From assembly GCA_965219935.1 (NCBI GenBank), contig CBDCOU010000003.1, forward strand, positions 1,674,001 to 1,738,000: a stretch of 64,000 nt of DNA. The letters are read 5' to 3'. This stretch comes from Bin34 sp965219935. Lineage in GTDB: Bacteria > Chloroflexota > Anaerolineae > Caldilineales > Caldilineaceae. Below, piece by piece: positions 37,606 to 49,049 of this stretch. The position numbers were made by a program, and so were the translations under genes. A model generated the notes under the pieces. The model searched no databases. It was given only the letters and a program-made list of their open reading frames with translations, and was not told where the DNA came from. Within the stretch, counting starts at the first letter, position 1; every line of letters starts with the position of its first letter.

Positions 37606-39009
37606 CTAGTGGCCGACGAGCAGCCGGCGCGAATCGCCTTCGACGCCGGTGGTCAAGGTAAGGAAGGTCTGGAGGAAGGTGCGCGTCACCAGGACCGCCG
37701 TAAACATGGACAACACCACGCCGATGGCCAGCGTCAGGGCAAAACCCTTGACCACGCTGGCGCCGAAATTGCTGCCGAACCAAAACAGCACGGCACACGA
37801 GATCAAGGTCGAAAGGTTGCCGTCGCGAATGGCGGGCCAGGCCCGGTTGAAGCCGGTGCGGATGGCCAGGCGCAGGGAGCGGCCGGCGCGCAGTTCCTCG
37901 CGCAGACGTTCGAAAATGAGGATGTTGGCATCCACCGCCATCCCAATGGACAGGAGGAACCCCGCGATGCCCGGCAATGTCAGGGTTACCGGCACCAGTT
38001 TGAACACGGCCACGTTCAGGGCAACGTAGATGACCAGGGCCAGGCAGGCCAGCAAGCCCGGCAGGCGGTAGATGACCAGCATGAACAGCAGGACCATCAG
38101 CAGGCCGACCTGCCCGGCAATCAGGCTGCGGGAGACCGATTCCTGGCCCAGGGTCGCGCCGATGGTGCGGACATCGACCACCTGGAGCGGCACCGGCAGG
38201 GCGCCGTAGCGCATCTGGATGGCCAGGCTGCGCGCCTCCTCCTCGGTGAAGTCGCCCGAGATCACGCCGATGTCCCGGATGGCGGCGTTGATGATCGGCG
38301 TCGACAGGACCACCCCGTCCAGGACAATCGGCATGGGCCGGCCCACGTTGGCCTGGGTGTAGTTGTAGAACTGGTCCGATCCGTCACCCGCGAGCTCGAA
38401 GTTGATTTGCCAGAGTCCGGTGGTGTCGTCCAGGCCCGGCACGGCATCGTTCAGCACGTCGCCGGTCATGGCCGTTTCGAACACCGTGTCCGGGTACGGC
38501 ACCGGGGCCGGGTCCATAACGCCGGCCGCCATCGCCGCCATGGCGTCCGCCGAGGCCGTGGGGCGGTTGGTTGTATTGATGATGTACCCGGACAGGAGTT
38601 GTGCGTCGCCGGGATCAATGAACTCCAGCTGCCCGGTGGACCGCAGCGTCTCGATGGCCTGTTCCGGATTGTCGATGCCGGGCAGCTCCACGATAATCCG
38701 GCGCGTACCCTGGCCCTGGACCGCAGGTTCCGTCACACCGAGGCTGTTGACCCGGTTCTCGACGATGATGCGGGCCGTGGCCATCGAGCCTTCGGGGATC
38801 TCCGTGTCGGCGGGCAAATCCGCCTCCAACAGGATTTGGGTGCCGCCCTGCAGATCCAGGCCCCTGACCAGATCGCGCAGGTCCCTGGGATCCTCCGGGG
38901 TGCCCAGAGCCGACTCCAAGCCCGGCAGGTGATCGAGCGGCAGGGCCACGTACAGAGCCGCCGCCGCCAGCAGAACGGTCAACAGCAGGGACAAGGGATT
39001 GGAACGCAT
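37606..39009 (-). CDS. secD: Protein translocase subunit SecD
   Basis: 467 residues. A first helix, then GLDLQGGTQILLEADLP, the periplasmic domain with TRRIIVELPGIDNPEQAIET and LDGVVLSTPIINAAI, and the C-terminal helices with GIAGFLLSIGMAVDANILIF (the conserved D-x-N in helix 4) and RAGRSLRLAIRTGFNRAW. Starts at ATG 39009, divergent from the methyltransferase gene. Confidence 0.96.
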   Translation of the reverse strand: MRSNPLSLLLTVLLAAAALYVALPLDHLPGLESALGTPEDPRDLRDLVRGLDLQGGTQILLEADLPADTEIPEGSMATARIIVENRVNSLGVTEPAVQGQGTRRIIVELPGIDNPEQAIETLRSTGQLEFIDPGDAQLLSGYIINTTNRPTASADAMAAMAAGVMDPAPVPYPDTVFETAMTGDVLNDAVPGLDDTTGLWQINFELAGDGSDQFYNYTQANVGRPMPIVLDGVVLSTPIINAAIRDIGVISGDFTEEEARSLAIQMRYGALPVPLQVVDVRTIGATLGQESVSRSLIAGQVGLLMVLLFMLVIYRLPGLLACLALVIYVALNVAVFKLVPVTLTLPGIAGFLLSIGMAVDANILIFERLREELRAGRSLRLAIRTGFNRAWPAIRDGNLSTLISCAVLFWFGSNFGASVVKGFALTLAIGVVLSMFTAVLVTRTFLQTFLTLTTGVEGDSRRLLVGH

Positions 39010-39189
39010 GGAATACTGCCGGACACCGGCCTGGGCCGGTTTCCGCAACCGGCAACGAACTTGGGGCTAATCCTGACCGCAGCGCGCAGTATAGAGTAGG
39101 GATCGGAACTCAACCAAAAATGGCGGCTGCACACCGTTTGGCGGTGGCCGTCCCAAGCATCGCGGCACCCCGCAGGCAACTTTCCAGCA

Positions 39190-40032
39190 ATGCCGGACAC
39201 TGAACACAGCCACATCTCCAGTACCCGCAATCCTCGGATCCGCCATGCCCTGCGCCTGCGCCAGAGCACCTACCGCCGCGACCATCGGCAGACGTTGGCC
39301 GAAGGCTACCGGGAAATCGAAGCGGTTCTGCGCAACGACATTCCCATTCAGACCGTGTTCGCGTGCGAGGAACTTCTGTCCAGCCCGGAGGGAACGGAAC
39401 TCGCGGCGCGCCTGCAGTCCCGGGCGCACACCGACGGCGGGCGCTTCCATACCGTGTCGCGCCATGTTTACGGACGCCTGGCCATGCGCGCTACCGTGGG
39501 CGGCCTGCTGATCGAAATCAAGCCTCCGGTCCACTCCCTGCGCGGCCTGGTTCCCCACCCGAACGAGCGGCTGGTGGTGTTGGAGGATGTGGACAAGCCC
39601 GGCAACATCGGCGCGGTGCTCCGAACCATGCGGGCCGCCGGGAGCGGCACCCTGATCCTGGCCACGCACGGCAGGGGCGGTACCGACCTGATGAACCCGA
39701 ATGTAATTCGCGCCAGCGTCGGCCTGTGCTTCGACCTAAGGTGTGTGGAGGCTCCGGTGGAGGACGTTGTCGGCTGGCTCAACCGACAGCAGTGCACCGT
39801 TCTGGCCGTGTCCCCCGAAGGACGCAGCCTGTATCGCACAGACGGTTTGCCGGGACCGGTCGCCTGCGTCTTCGGCAGCGAGGCGACCGGCCTGTCTCCG
39901 CTCTGGCGCGATGTTGCCCACGCAGTGGCCGCCATCCCCATGACCCCGGGCGTGGACAGCCTGAATTTGTCCGTCAGCGTCGCGGTCGTGCTGTACGAAC
40001 TGCTGCGCCGCGACCTGTCCGAACCGGCTTGA
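39190..40032 (+). CDS. TrmH/SpoU-family RNA 2'-O-methyltransferase
   Basis: 280 residues. An N-terminal substrate-binding domain (NPRIRHALRLRQSTYRRDHR to about 100) precedes the SPOUT knot with its three motifs: VLEDVDKPGNIGAVLRTMRA, ACVFGSEATGLSPLW and PMTPGVDSLNLSVSVAVVLY. The AdoMet-binding knot is intact. It probably methylates rRNA (RlmB or TsnR type); the exact target is not readable. It is divergent from secD and followed by ftsH. Confidence 0.9.
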   Translation: MPDTEHSHISSTRNPRIRHALRLRQSTYRRDHRQTLAEGYREIEAVLRNDIPIQTVFACEELLSSPEGTELAARLQSRAHTDGGRFHTVSRHVYGRLAMRATVGGLLIEIKPPVHSLRGLVPHPNERLVVLEDVDKPGNIGAVLRTMRAAGSGTLILATHGRGGTDLMNPNVIRASVGLCFDLRCVEAPVEDVVGWLNRQQCTVLAVSPEGRSLYRTDGLPGPVACVFGSEATGLSPLWRDVAHAVAAIPMTPGVDSLNLSVSVAVVLYELLRRDLSEPA

Positions 40033-40148
40033 GCGTCCGCCCAGCCTGCGAACGTCCGTGGTGCTTCAGGCCGGAGACCGGGAAGCCGCACGCTTTTCTG
40101 GGGTAAAATGCATCCACAAGTAACGCCTCAAGGCGAGCGCATCCCCCT

Positions 40149-42119
<1,971 letters not shown>

Positions 42120-42187
42120 GGGCGGTGGCCGGCACCGCCGCGTTCCGCCAGTCCGGGCCCGCAACGTCAGACCTGACCACCAGGTTC

Positions 42188-42883
42188 ATGCGCTCGCCCG
42201 CCGTCATGCGCGTCATGCACGGGTTGGCCCACCACCATGTGGGATCCCCCAGCCTGTTGCAGTGGCTCTGCATGCTGTTGTTGGCCTTGGCTGTCCTGCT
42301 GGCCCTCAACGCCACGGCCCTGCCAAACTGGTCGGCAACCCTTCCGGTTGCCGGCTTGGCACTCCTGGCCTACGCCTGGTGGACCGCGCACACCCGTGAC
42401 TATGTGACGTTCCGGCCCGACCACGGCACTCCCCCGGATCCCGATCCGTTGCCACCGGGACAGGCAATTCAGGTGTCGGTCACGGGATTGTTCGCGGTCG
42501 AGGAGCGCTGCTGCCACCATGTCTGGCTGTCGGGCGAGTACCGGACCTTTCCCACCCGGGAACACGCGGTCATCACAAGGCTTGAACCAACCCGGTATTG
42601 CGGCATCGGACGCAGCCGCGAGCAGTTGGAAGGCATGTGGTATATCTTCTGCCAGCCCGGAGACATCGTAGACATAGCGGTCGGCGAGCTGTGCTTTGGT
42701 TCGTTCAGGAAGCCCTGCGTGCGCCTGACGCACCGTCAGGAACGGCCCGGCCGGTTGCGCAGGCGGCGAGTCAGGCGGATAATGGGCACCACCTATCTGG
42801 CCTGTGACAGCGAACAGGACCGAAGGCGGCTGGCCGCCGACCTGGACACGCAACCTGCCGCCATCGAGCCGAACCACCCTTGA
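42188..42883 (+). CDS. Two-helix membrane protein with a Cys-rich cytosolic or exposed domain, unknown
   Basis: 231 residues. Helices near 22-44 (LLQWLCMLLLALAVLLALNA) and 48-66, then a soluble domain of mixed beta character with several Cys (VEERCCHHVWLSGEYRTFPT, RYCGIGRS, MWYIFCQPGDIVDIAVGELC) and an Arg-rich tail. I recognise no family; the domain may be an OB- or beta-barrel fold. It follows ftsH by 68 bp, and its stop overlaps the next gene start (TTGA), so it may be part of the same transcript and a candidate partner of the altered FtsH. Confidence 0.55.
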   Translation: MRSPAVMRVMHGLAHHHVGSPSLLQWLCMLLLALAVLLALNATALPNWSATLPVAGLALLAYAWWTAHTRDYVTFRPDHGTPPDPDPLPPGQAIQVSVTGLFAVEERCCHHVWLSGEYRTFPTREHAVITRLEPTRYCGIGRSREQLEGMWYIFCQPGDIVDIAVGELCFGSFRKPCVRLTHRQERPGRLRRRRVRRIMGTTYLACDSEQDRRRLAADLDTQPAAIEPNHP

Positions 42884-43362
42884 ACCAGACCCCTTCCGGC
42901 AAGTCCGGCCCGGACCACCGCCCAACCTGGGATCAGTACTTCATGCAGCTCGCGCGTGTGGCGGCCACCCGCAGCACCTGCGACCGGGCGGCGGTCGGGT
43001 GCGTGATCGTGCGGCATCACCGGGTACTGGTGACCGGTTACAACGGCGCCCCCAGCGGCCTGCCCCATTGCGACGAGGTTGGCCACCTCTTTGCGGACCC
43101 CAACCGTCCCGACCACTGCCTCCGGACCCTACATGCCGAGCAGAACGCGCTGATCCAGGCTGCGCTGCACGGCGTCTCGACCGATGGTGCCACGGCCTAC
43201 GTCACGCACGCTCCCTGCATGACCTGCGCGAAAATGATCATCAACGCAGGGATCCGGCGCGTGGTTTACAACCGCGTGCACGGCGATGTCGCCCTTTCCC
43301 TCGAGATGATGAGCCAGGCCGGAATCGAAATCAGCCAAATGGTATTGGCCGACCGACCATGA
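42880..43362 (+). CDS. Deoxycytidylate (dCMP) deaminase
   Basis: 160 residues from TTG 42880, overlapping the previous stop. Zinc sites are intact: LHAEQNALIQAA with the H-A-E and APCMTCAKMIINAGIRRVVY with the P-C-x-x-C. TCDRAAVGCVIVRHHRVLVT and GYNGAPSGLPHC are typical of the dCMP deaminase/ComEB group. It supplies dUMP for thymidylate synthesis. Confidence 0.9.
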   Translation: MNQTPSGKSGPDHRPTWDQYFMQLARVAATRSTCDRAAVGCVIVRHHRVLVTGYNGAPSGLPHCDEVGHLFADPNRPDHCLRTLHAEQNALIQAALHGVSTDGATAYVTHAPCMTCAKMIINAGIRRVVYNRVHGDVALSLEMMSQAGIEISQMVLADRP

Positions 43363-43432
43363 CCGCCATCCGCCGGCACCGGAATGGCATGTCCGGGTGC
43401 ACGCCCTTAAAGCAGCCGGTCGGGTTGCAAGG

Positions 43433-44578
43433 ATGCCGGATCGGGCCCGTTTCCCGATCGACGGCAAGCCGGGTCCTGTGACCGCCGCGAAGCCCTCCCC
43501 GGTCGCCACGCTGGTGCACCGCCTGGCCCTCGACCGCATGTCGTGGGTTGACGTCGTCCTGTTGCTGATTCGCATCGGGTTCATCAGCGCGGTGGTGATC
43601 GGGTCGACGCGGACCTTCATGGAAGGCCGGTTCTCGGCGGCGCAGTGGGGCACGCTGATTTCCGCCGGCGTGGCCCAAGGCAGCATCTACTCCCTGATTG
43701 CCCTGGGCTACACGCTGGTCTACGGCATCCTGCGCCTGATCAATTTCGCCCACGGCGACGTCTTCATGTTCGGGGCGTTCTGTACGGTGTTCCTGGCCAT
43801 ATGGACGTCTCAGCAGGGCATTCTGGAACGCGCCCCCGCGATCACGGTCCTGAGCTGGATTCTGTTTGCGGCCCTGATTTCGATGTCGATCGCCGTGCTG
43901 GTTGAACGGCTGGCCTACAAACCCCTGCGCAACAAACCTCGGCTGGTGATGCTGATTTCCGCGATTGGCGCGTCGTTTTTCCTCCAGTACACGGCCCGCG
44001 GCTTCTTCAGCACCGCGTTCCGCTCATATCCGACGGTTCCGGGCCTCGACGGGCGCCTGGAGCTGGGGCCCATCGCCGTACCGCATGTGCAACTCACCGT
44101 TTTCGCGGTGGCCCTGGCGCTGATGGCGGGACTGTACATCCTGGTGGAAAAGACCCGGATCGGACGGGCCATGCGGGCCGTATCCGAGAACATGGAAACC
44201 GCCCGCCTGATGGGGGTGAACATCGAACGGGTCATCATGTTCACATTCGGCATCGGCGGCGCGCTGGCCGGTGCCGCGGGTGTCATCAACGGTCTCTACA
44301 AGCCGCAGGGTGTCAGCTTCATCATGGGCTTCTTCCCCGGCGTCAAGGCCTTCACGGCCGCCGTGCTGGGGGGCATCGGCAGTGTTCCGGGAGCCTTGAT
44401 CGGTGGCCTCCTGCTCGGCATCTTCGAGGCACTGGGCCCCAACCTGGTGCTGACCGGCCTGGGCATTCCCGGCTCCAATCAACTCAAGGACGTCATCGCC
44501 TTCCTGATGCTGGTCCTGATCCTGATTTTCCGGCCGCAGGGCATCATGGGCGAGGCCATCGAGGAGGAGAAGGCCTGA
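43433..44578 (+). CDS. livH: Branched-chain amino-acid ABC transporter permease LivH
   Basis: 381 residues, about eight membrane helices. QGSIYSLIALGYTLVYGILR and LINFAHGDVFMFGAF match the LivH entry motif; GRAMRAVSENMETARLMGVN is the cytosolic EAA-like loop, and AFTAAVLGGIGSVPGALIGG is typical of the C-terminal helix pair. The N-terminus is longer than usual, with an extra helix. Start could be ATG 43433 or GTG 43478. Its stop overlaps the livM start (TGATG). Confidence 0.92.
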   Translation: MPDRARFPIDGKPGPVTAAKPSPVATLVHRLALDRMSWVDVVLLLIRIGFISAVVIGSTRTFMEGRFSAAQWGTLISAGVAQGSIYSLIALGYTLVYGILRLINFAHGDVFMFGAFCTVFLAIWTSQQGILERAPAITVLSWILFAALISMSIAVLVERLAYKPLRNKPRLVMLISAIGASFFLQYTARGFFSTAFRSYPTVPGLDGRLELGPIAVPHVQLTVFAVALALMAGLYILVEKTRIGRAMRAVSENMETARLMGVNIERVIMFTFGIGGALAGAAGVINGLYKPQGVSFIMGFFPGVKAFTAAVLGGIGSVPGALIGGLLLGIFEALGPNLVLTGLGIPGSNQLKDVIAFLMLVLILIFRPQGIMGEAIEEEKA

Positions 44579-46266
44579 TGCAGCTCCTGCGCCAGCGGTT
44601 GGCCAAACCCCTCGCGCAGGGAGCTTTGGCCGGCGTCCTGTGCATGTACATCGCGCTGACGGGCATGATGGAGGCCTTCGGCGAGCGCGAGATTGTCTCG
44701 GGCGTCCTGGACCTGGGCAAGGTGGTCCTGCTCGGCCCCTTTGTGGGCCTGGGCCTGCTGCTGCAGCAACAGGCGCCGAACAGGAGGGTCGGCTGGATTC
44801 GGGTGCTCGCGGCCTGTCTGGCGGGCATTGTCGCGACGGGCCTCTTCATCCTGTTCATCGATGCCGTATCCATCCGACACATGTTCACGCATGCCTCGCC
44901 GGCCCTGATTGCGTACATGACCATGGGACAGGATGTACTGGCGGCCGGCCTGGGGCTGTTTGTGGTGGCCGCCCTGGCCGCCGGCGCCGTCGGTTCCGGC
45001 CTGGCCTTGCTGCCGGCCTACTGGCGCAACACGATCTTCATGGCCGCCCTGCTGGTGGTCGGCATGGCCCTGCTGAGCGAACTGATCAGCCAGGTCCTGC
45101 GGCAAATCCTGAACGGACGGCCCGATCGGCTGCTGTTCAGCCAGGGAGCGCTCCGACCCGCGGTGGCGGCCATCGCGGCTGCGGCCGTGTTCGCCTGGCG
45201 CGGCCTGGCGCCGCGCATCCGGCTGCGGGACCGCCTGCCGCAACTCGAACCGGAACGTCAGCGGCAGGTGTCGCTGGCCGTGCGCGGTGCCGGCGTTCTG
45301 GTGCTGCTGGTGCTGCCCTGGCTGGTAGGCAGCTACCTCAGCGAAGTGCTGGCCAACGTCGGTCTCTACCTGCTGATGGCCCTGGGCCTGAACATTGCCG
45401 TGGGCCTGGCCGGCCTGTTCGATCTCGGCTACGTGACCAACTTTGCGGTGGGCGCATACCTGATGGGGGTACTCACCAATTCGGGCCCGCAGGCCACCGG
45501 GGAATTCAACTTCTGGCTGATTCTGCCCGTAAGCGTCCTGGCAGCCATGTTCACCGGCCTCCTGCTCGCGCTGCCGGTGATCCGCATGCGCGGGGACTAT
45601 CTGGCCATTGCCACCATGGGATTCGGCGAAATCATCCGCCTGTTGGCCCTGTCCGACTGGCTGGCGCCGCTGATCGGCGGTTCCCAGGGCATCCTGTTCA
45701 TTCCCAAGCCGAACATCGGTGCGTTCACCTTCCAGACGCCCCAGCATCTCTTCTACATCATCCTGGCAGCCAGCCTTGTGATGCTGGTGGTGATCAACCG
45801 TCTGGACCTTTCGCTGACCGGTCGTCGCTGGATGGCCATCCGCGACGATGAAACCGTGGCCAACGCCATTGGCATCGACACCACCTGGATCAAGACCCTG
45901 GCCTTCACGCTCAGCGCCGCCAGCGGCGGGCTGGCCGGCGCCATCTTCGCCTCGAAGCTGGGCACCATCTTCCCCCATTCCTTCTCGCTCCTGATTTCGA
46001 TGAATGTCCTGTGCATCATCATCGTGGGCGGCATGGGCAGCATACGCGGCATGGTGCTTGGCACCCTGGTGCTGATCGGCGTGCCGGAACTCCTGCGCGA
46101 ATTCTCCGAGTTTCGCTTCCTCCTGTACGGGATCCTCCTCATGGCGGTGGCCATCTACCGGCCCGGCGGCCTGATGCCGGCCCGGGCACGTCACTACCGC
46201 ACCGAACCGGACCCGCAGCCGGCCGGCGGGACTCCGGCAACCATTTCCTCCGCGGCCTCCGGCTGA
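44578..46266 (+). CDS. livM: Branched-chain amino-acid ABC transporter permease LivM with long N-terminal membrane extension
   Basis: 562 residues; a usual LivM is 300-420. The last ~320 residues are standard: YLLMALGLNIAVGLAGLFDL, RMRGDYLAIATMGFGEIIRL, GRRWMAIRDDETVANAIGID and NVLCIIIVGGMGSIRGMVLG. The first ~240 add about five or six hydrophobic segments (LCMYIALTGMMEAFGERE, VVLLGPFVGLGLLLQ, AGLGLFVVAALAAGAVGSG) without recognised family. Such extensions are known in some LivM but their role is unclear. The start is coupled to livH; livG follows by 7 bp. Confidence 0.92.
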   Translation: MQLLRQRLAKPLAQGALAGVLCMYIALTGMMEAFGEREIVSGVLDLGKVVLLGPFVGLGLLLQQQAPNRRVGWIRVLAACLAGIVATGLFILFIDAVSIRHMFTHASPALIAYMTMGQDVLAAGLGLFVVAALAAGAVGSGLALLPAYWRNTIFMAALLVVGMALLSELISQVLRQILNGRPDRLLFSQGALRPAVAAIAAAAVFAWRGLAPRIRLRDRLPQLEPERQRQVSLAVRGAGVLVLLVLPWLVGSYLSEVLANVGLYLLMALGLNIAVGLAGLFDLGYVTNFAVGAYLMGVLTNSGPQATGEFNFWLILPVSVLAAMFTGLLLALPVIRMRGDYLAIATMGFGEIIRLLALSDWLAPLIGGSQGILFIPKPNIGAFTFQTPQHLFYIILAASLVMLVVINRLDLSLTGRRWMAIRDDETVANAIGIDTTWIKTLAFTLSAASGGLAGAIFASKLGTIFPHSFSLLISMNVLCIIIVGGMGSIRGMVLGTLVLIGVPELLREFSEFRFLLYGILLMAVAIYRPGGLMPARARHYRTEPDPQPAGGTPATISSAASG

Positions 46267-46273
46267 CACGGCC

Positions 46274-47050
46274 ATGTCCGAATCCCTGCTGTCCGTTTCC
46301 GGATTGACCATGCAGTTTGGCGGCCTGCGCGCGGTCGACAACGTGGACTTCCGCCAGGAAACCGGCACGATTGTGTCCATCATCGGCCCCAACGGTGCCG
46401 GCAAGACCACCTTGTTCAACTGCATCAGCGGCTTCTACGAACCCACCGAGGGCGAAATCCACTTGGGGGAACGGCGCATCACCGGACTGCCGCCCAACGA
46501 GATCGCGCGGGCCGGCATCGCGCGCACCTACCAGAACATCCGGCTCTTCCGGAACATGACCGTCCTGGAGAACGTGATGCTGGGCCAGGAACGCCTGTTG
46601 CGCACGACCTGGCTCGGCTCCATCTTCGGCACACGCGCCGCGCGGCGGGAAACCGACGAGGTGGTGGAACGGTCCCATGCCATCCTGACATTCGTGGACC
46701 TTGACGCGAGCGCCGACCGCCAGGCCGACGAACTGCCCTACGGGGACCAGCGACGCCTGGAAATCGCCCGGGCCCTGGCCAGCGAACCGCGGCTGATGAT
46801 GCTGGACGAGCCGACCGCGGGCATGAATCCCAGCGAGACCGCGGCCACGGAACGGCTGCTGCAGCGCCTGCGGGATGAACGCAACGTTTCCCTGTTGCTG
46901 ATTGAGCACGACATGCGTTTCGTGATGGGCATTTCGGAGCACATCATGGTCCTCAACTACGGGCGCACGATTGCCTCCGGCACGCCGCAGGAAATCCGGG
47001 CCAATCCCGAGGTCATCGAAGCCTATCTGGGCAGTTCGGCCCAGGACTAG
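46274..47050 (+). CDS. livG: Branched-chain amino-acid ABC transporter ATP-binding protein LivG
   Basis: 258 residues. Walker A IIGPNGAGKTTLFNCISGFY, the LivG-type Q-loop ARTYQNIRLFRNMTVLENVM, an ABC signature degenerated to LPYGDQRRLEIARALA as usual in LivG, Walker B LMMLDEPTAGMNP, and the H-loop LLLIEHDMRFVM. Supplies energy to LivH/LivM in the inner membrane. livF follows 20 bp later. No LivK-type binding protein gene is adjacent. Confidence 0.95.
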   Translation: MSESLLSVSGLTMQFGGLRAVDNVDFRQETGTIVSIIGPNGAGKTTLFNCISGFYEPTEGEIHLGERRITGLPPNEIARAGIARTYQNIRLFRNMTVLENVMLGQERLLRTTWLGSIFGTRAARRETDEVVERSHAILTFVDLDASADRQADELPYGDQRRLEIARALASEPRLMMLDEPTAGMNPSETAATERLLQRLRDERNVSLLLIEHDMRFVMGISEHIMVLNYGRTIASGTPQEIRANPEVIEAYLGSSAQD

Positions 47051-47070
47051 CCGCCCCCGGTTGCAATGCC

Positions 47071-47781
47071 ATGCATCTGCTTGAGTTGCGGGATGTCCGC
47101 GCAGCCTACGGCAACCTGGAGGCCCTGCACGGCATCTCCCTGTTCGTGGACGAAGGCGAGATCGTCTCGCTGATCGGAGCCAACGGCGCCGGCAAGACCA
47201 CCACCCTGCGCACCATCTGCAACCTGATGTCCCCCACCACCGGCGCGGTGCTGTTCGACGGGAGGGACACCCGCGGTGCCGAAGTGCACGAACTGGTCGG
47301 GCGCGGCATGGTGATGGTGCCGGAAAACCGCGGCGTCTTCGCCCGGATGTCGGTGTACGAAAACCTGTTGATGGGTGCCTACCAACGCAAAGACAAGGAC
47401 GGCGTACGCGCCGACATGGACATGGTGACGGGGCTGTTCCCGCGCCTGGGCGAGCGGATGAAACAACCTGCGGGCCTGCTCAGCGGCGGCGAACAGCAGA
47501 TGCTGGCCATGGGGCGCGCCCTGATGACCCGGCCGCGCCTGCTGTTGATGGACGAGCCGTCCATGGGACTGGCTCCGGTCCTGGTGGATCAGATCTTCGA
47601 GAAGGTGGCGAACATCAGCCGCCAGGGCACCACCATCCTGCTGGTGGAACAGAACGCGCGGCGGGCGCTGGCACTGGCCAACCGCGCCTACGTCATGGAG
47701 ACGGGGCGCTTGACGCTTGAGGGCTCCGCCGCCGACTTGGCCAATGACCCCGCGGTCATCGAGGCGTATCTGGGGGGGTGA
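47071..47781 (+). CDS. livF: Branched-chain amino-acid ABC transporter ATP-binding protein LivF
   Basis: 236 residues. Walker A LIGANGAGKTTTLRTICNLM, Q-loop region VPENRGVFARMSVYENLLMG, signature LLSGGEQQMLAMGRALMTRP, Walker B LLLMDEPSMGLAPVLVD, H-loop LLVEQNARRALAL. It is the second ATPase of the heterodimer with LivG. Last gene of the liv operon; a bactofilin gene follows after 115 bp. Confidence 0.95.
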   Translation: MHLLELRDVRAAYGNLEALHGISLFVDEGEIVSLIGANGAGKTTTLRTICNLMSPTTGAVLFDGRDTRGAEVHELVGRGMVMVPENRGVFARMSVYENLLMGAYQRKDKDGVRADMDMVTGLFPRLGERMKQPAGLLSGGEQQMLAMGRALMTRPRLLLMDEPSMGLAPVLVDQIFEKVANISRQGTTILLVEQNARRALALANRAYVMETGRLTLEGSAADLANDPAVIEAYLGG

Positions 47782-47896
47782 CGGCGCAACGCGCGGGAAA
47801 ACCTTGCCGGGGCCGACACACCAACAACACCATTCCGCAAATGACTACAATGACCTTGCCATCGGGCCGCACCTGCCGTGCGGCACCTCCGGGCGC

Positions 47897-48424
47897 ATGA
47901 CAGCGATGACAGCAATGACCAGCGAACCCCAAACCACCGGCATCCAGCGCATTGTGCGCGCGATGGGCGGTTGGATCAACGGAGCGGGAGCCCCTCGGGA
48001 ACAACCCGGAACGGAACTGATCCTGGGATCCGACACGTGGTTCAGCGGCCACCTGCGCTGCCGCAACTCCGTGATCATCGAAGGCCTGGTCGAAAATGCG
48101 CTCGTTGAAACATCCGCCAATATAATCATTGCCGAGGATGCCCGCGTGGGCGCCGACCTGTCTGCCCGGATTGTCTCGATCCGCGGCACGTACAGCGGCA
48201 CCCTGACTGCTGATCGGGCCGAGATCCTGGAGGGTGCCGAAGTCCATGGCCACGTTCATGTCAACACCATCTACATCGACGAAAATGCGGTCATGAAGGC
48301 GGAGATGTTCCTGTTGGGTTCGGCCGACCAACGACACCAGGCATCGCCCACCGAGATCACGTCGGACGTCATCACCCGGACCACGGACGTCCATACGCGG
48401 CCGCCGCCCGAAATCGGTGCCTGA
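47897..48424 (+). CDS. Bactofilin (polymer-forming cytoskeletal protein)
   Basis: 175 residues. The central 48-145 region is the beta-helical DUF583/bactofilin domain: TWFSGHLRCRNSVIIEGLVE, NIIIAEDARVGADLSARIVS, RGTYSGTLTADRAEILEGAE and VHGHVHVNTIYIDENAVMKA. Flanking tails are short and polar, as usual. Start could be any of three ATGs (47897, 47906, 47915); the first is used. Bactofilins assemble into membrane-bound filaments that guide wall enzymes or cell shape. Confidence 0.87.
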   Translation: MTAMTAMTSEPQTTGIQRIVRAMGGWINGAGAPREQPGTELILGSDTWFSGHLRCRNSVIIEGLVENALVETSANIIIAEDARVGADLSARIVSIRGTYSGTLTADRAEILEGAEVHGHVHVNTIYIDENAVMKAEMFLLGSADQRHQASPTEITSDVITRTTDVHTRPPPEIGA

Positions 48425-48488
48425 CAGCCAGTCCGGCGTGCGCAACCCCTTACCCTTTCCCGATTTGTCATCACGAGGACGTTCAATC

Positions 48489-49007
48489 ATGAGCTGGAGA
48501 ACCGTAACCTTCCTGAGAGACAACGAGCTGCACCTGGAGGGCAGGCAGGTATCCGTGGGCGACGAGGCTCCCGACGTGGAGCTCGCCGCCAGCCTGACCG
48601 ACACCTACAGTCTGCTCGGCGACAGCGTGGGCAAGATTCGCCTCGTCAGCGTTGTGCCCAGCATCGACACGCCCGTCTGCCAGACACAAACCAGGAACTT
48701 CAACGAAGAGGCCGCGGGCCTGGACGATGCCCAGGTGGTCGTGCTGACCGTCAGCGCCGACCTGCCGGTGGCCCAGGATCGCTGGTGTGCGGCCGACGGC
48801 ATCGAGAACCTGAAGATGCTGTCCGACCACAAGGCCATGGCATTCGGCCAGGCCTACGGCACCGAGGTCAAGGAATTGCGCCTGAACCACCGTTCCGTGT
48901 TCGTGATTGACAAGAAGGACAAGGTCACCTACGTCGAGTACCTCGACGAACTGACCGACGAACCCAACTACGCGGCGGCTCTGGAGGCGGTCAAGGCCCT
49001 GCTGTAA
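48489..49007 (+). CDS. tpx: Thiol peroxidase (Tpx-type peroxiredoxin)
   Basis: 172 residues. It reduces peroxides with thioredoxin. The peroxidatic Cys lies in VPSIDTPVCQTQTRNFNEEA (about residue 63) and the resolving Cys in DRWCAADGIENLKML (about 97), the spacing of atypical 2-Cys Tpx. The ribosome-binding site GAGGA precedes ATG 48489. Confidence 0.95.
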   Translation: MSWRTVTFLRDNELHLEGRQVSVGDEAPDVELAASLTDTYSLLGDSVGKIRLVSVVPSIDTPVCQTQTRNFNEEAAGLDDAQVVVLTVSADLPVAQDRWCAADGIENLKMLSDHKAMAFGQAYGTEVKELRLNHRSVFVIDKKDKVTYVEYLDELTDEPNYAAALEAVKALL

Positions 49008-49049
49008 CCAACCTTCAGCAATTGACAGGACGGGCCCACGGTTGCGGCG

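Noticed and set aside
37591..39099. A 502-codon plus-strand frame
   Set aside because: Antisense of secD; composition (Gln, Gly, Asp, Arg-rich) is typical of GC-driven shadow frames.
44479..46425. A 648-codon open frame on the minus strand
   Set aside because: It is the antisense shadow of livM; its product is Gln/His/Gly-rich with no family pattern, while the plus strand gives a textbook permease.
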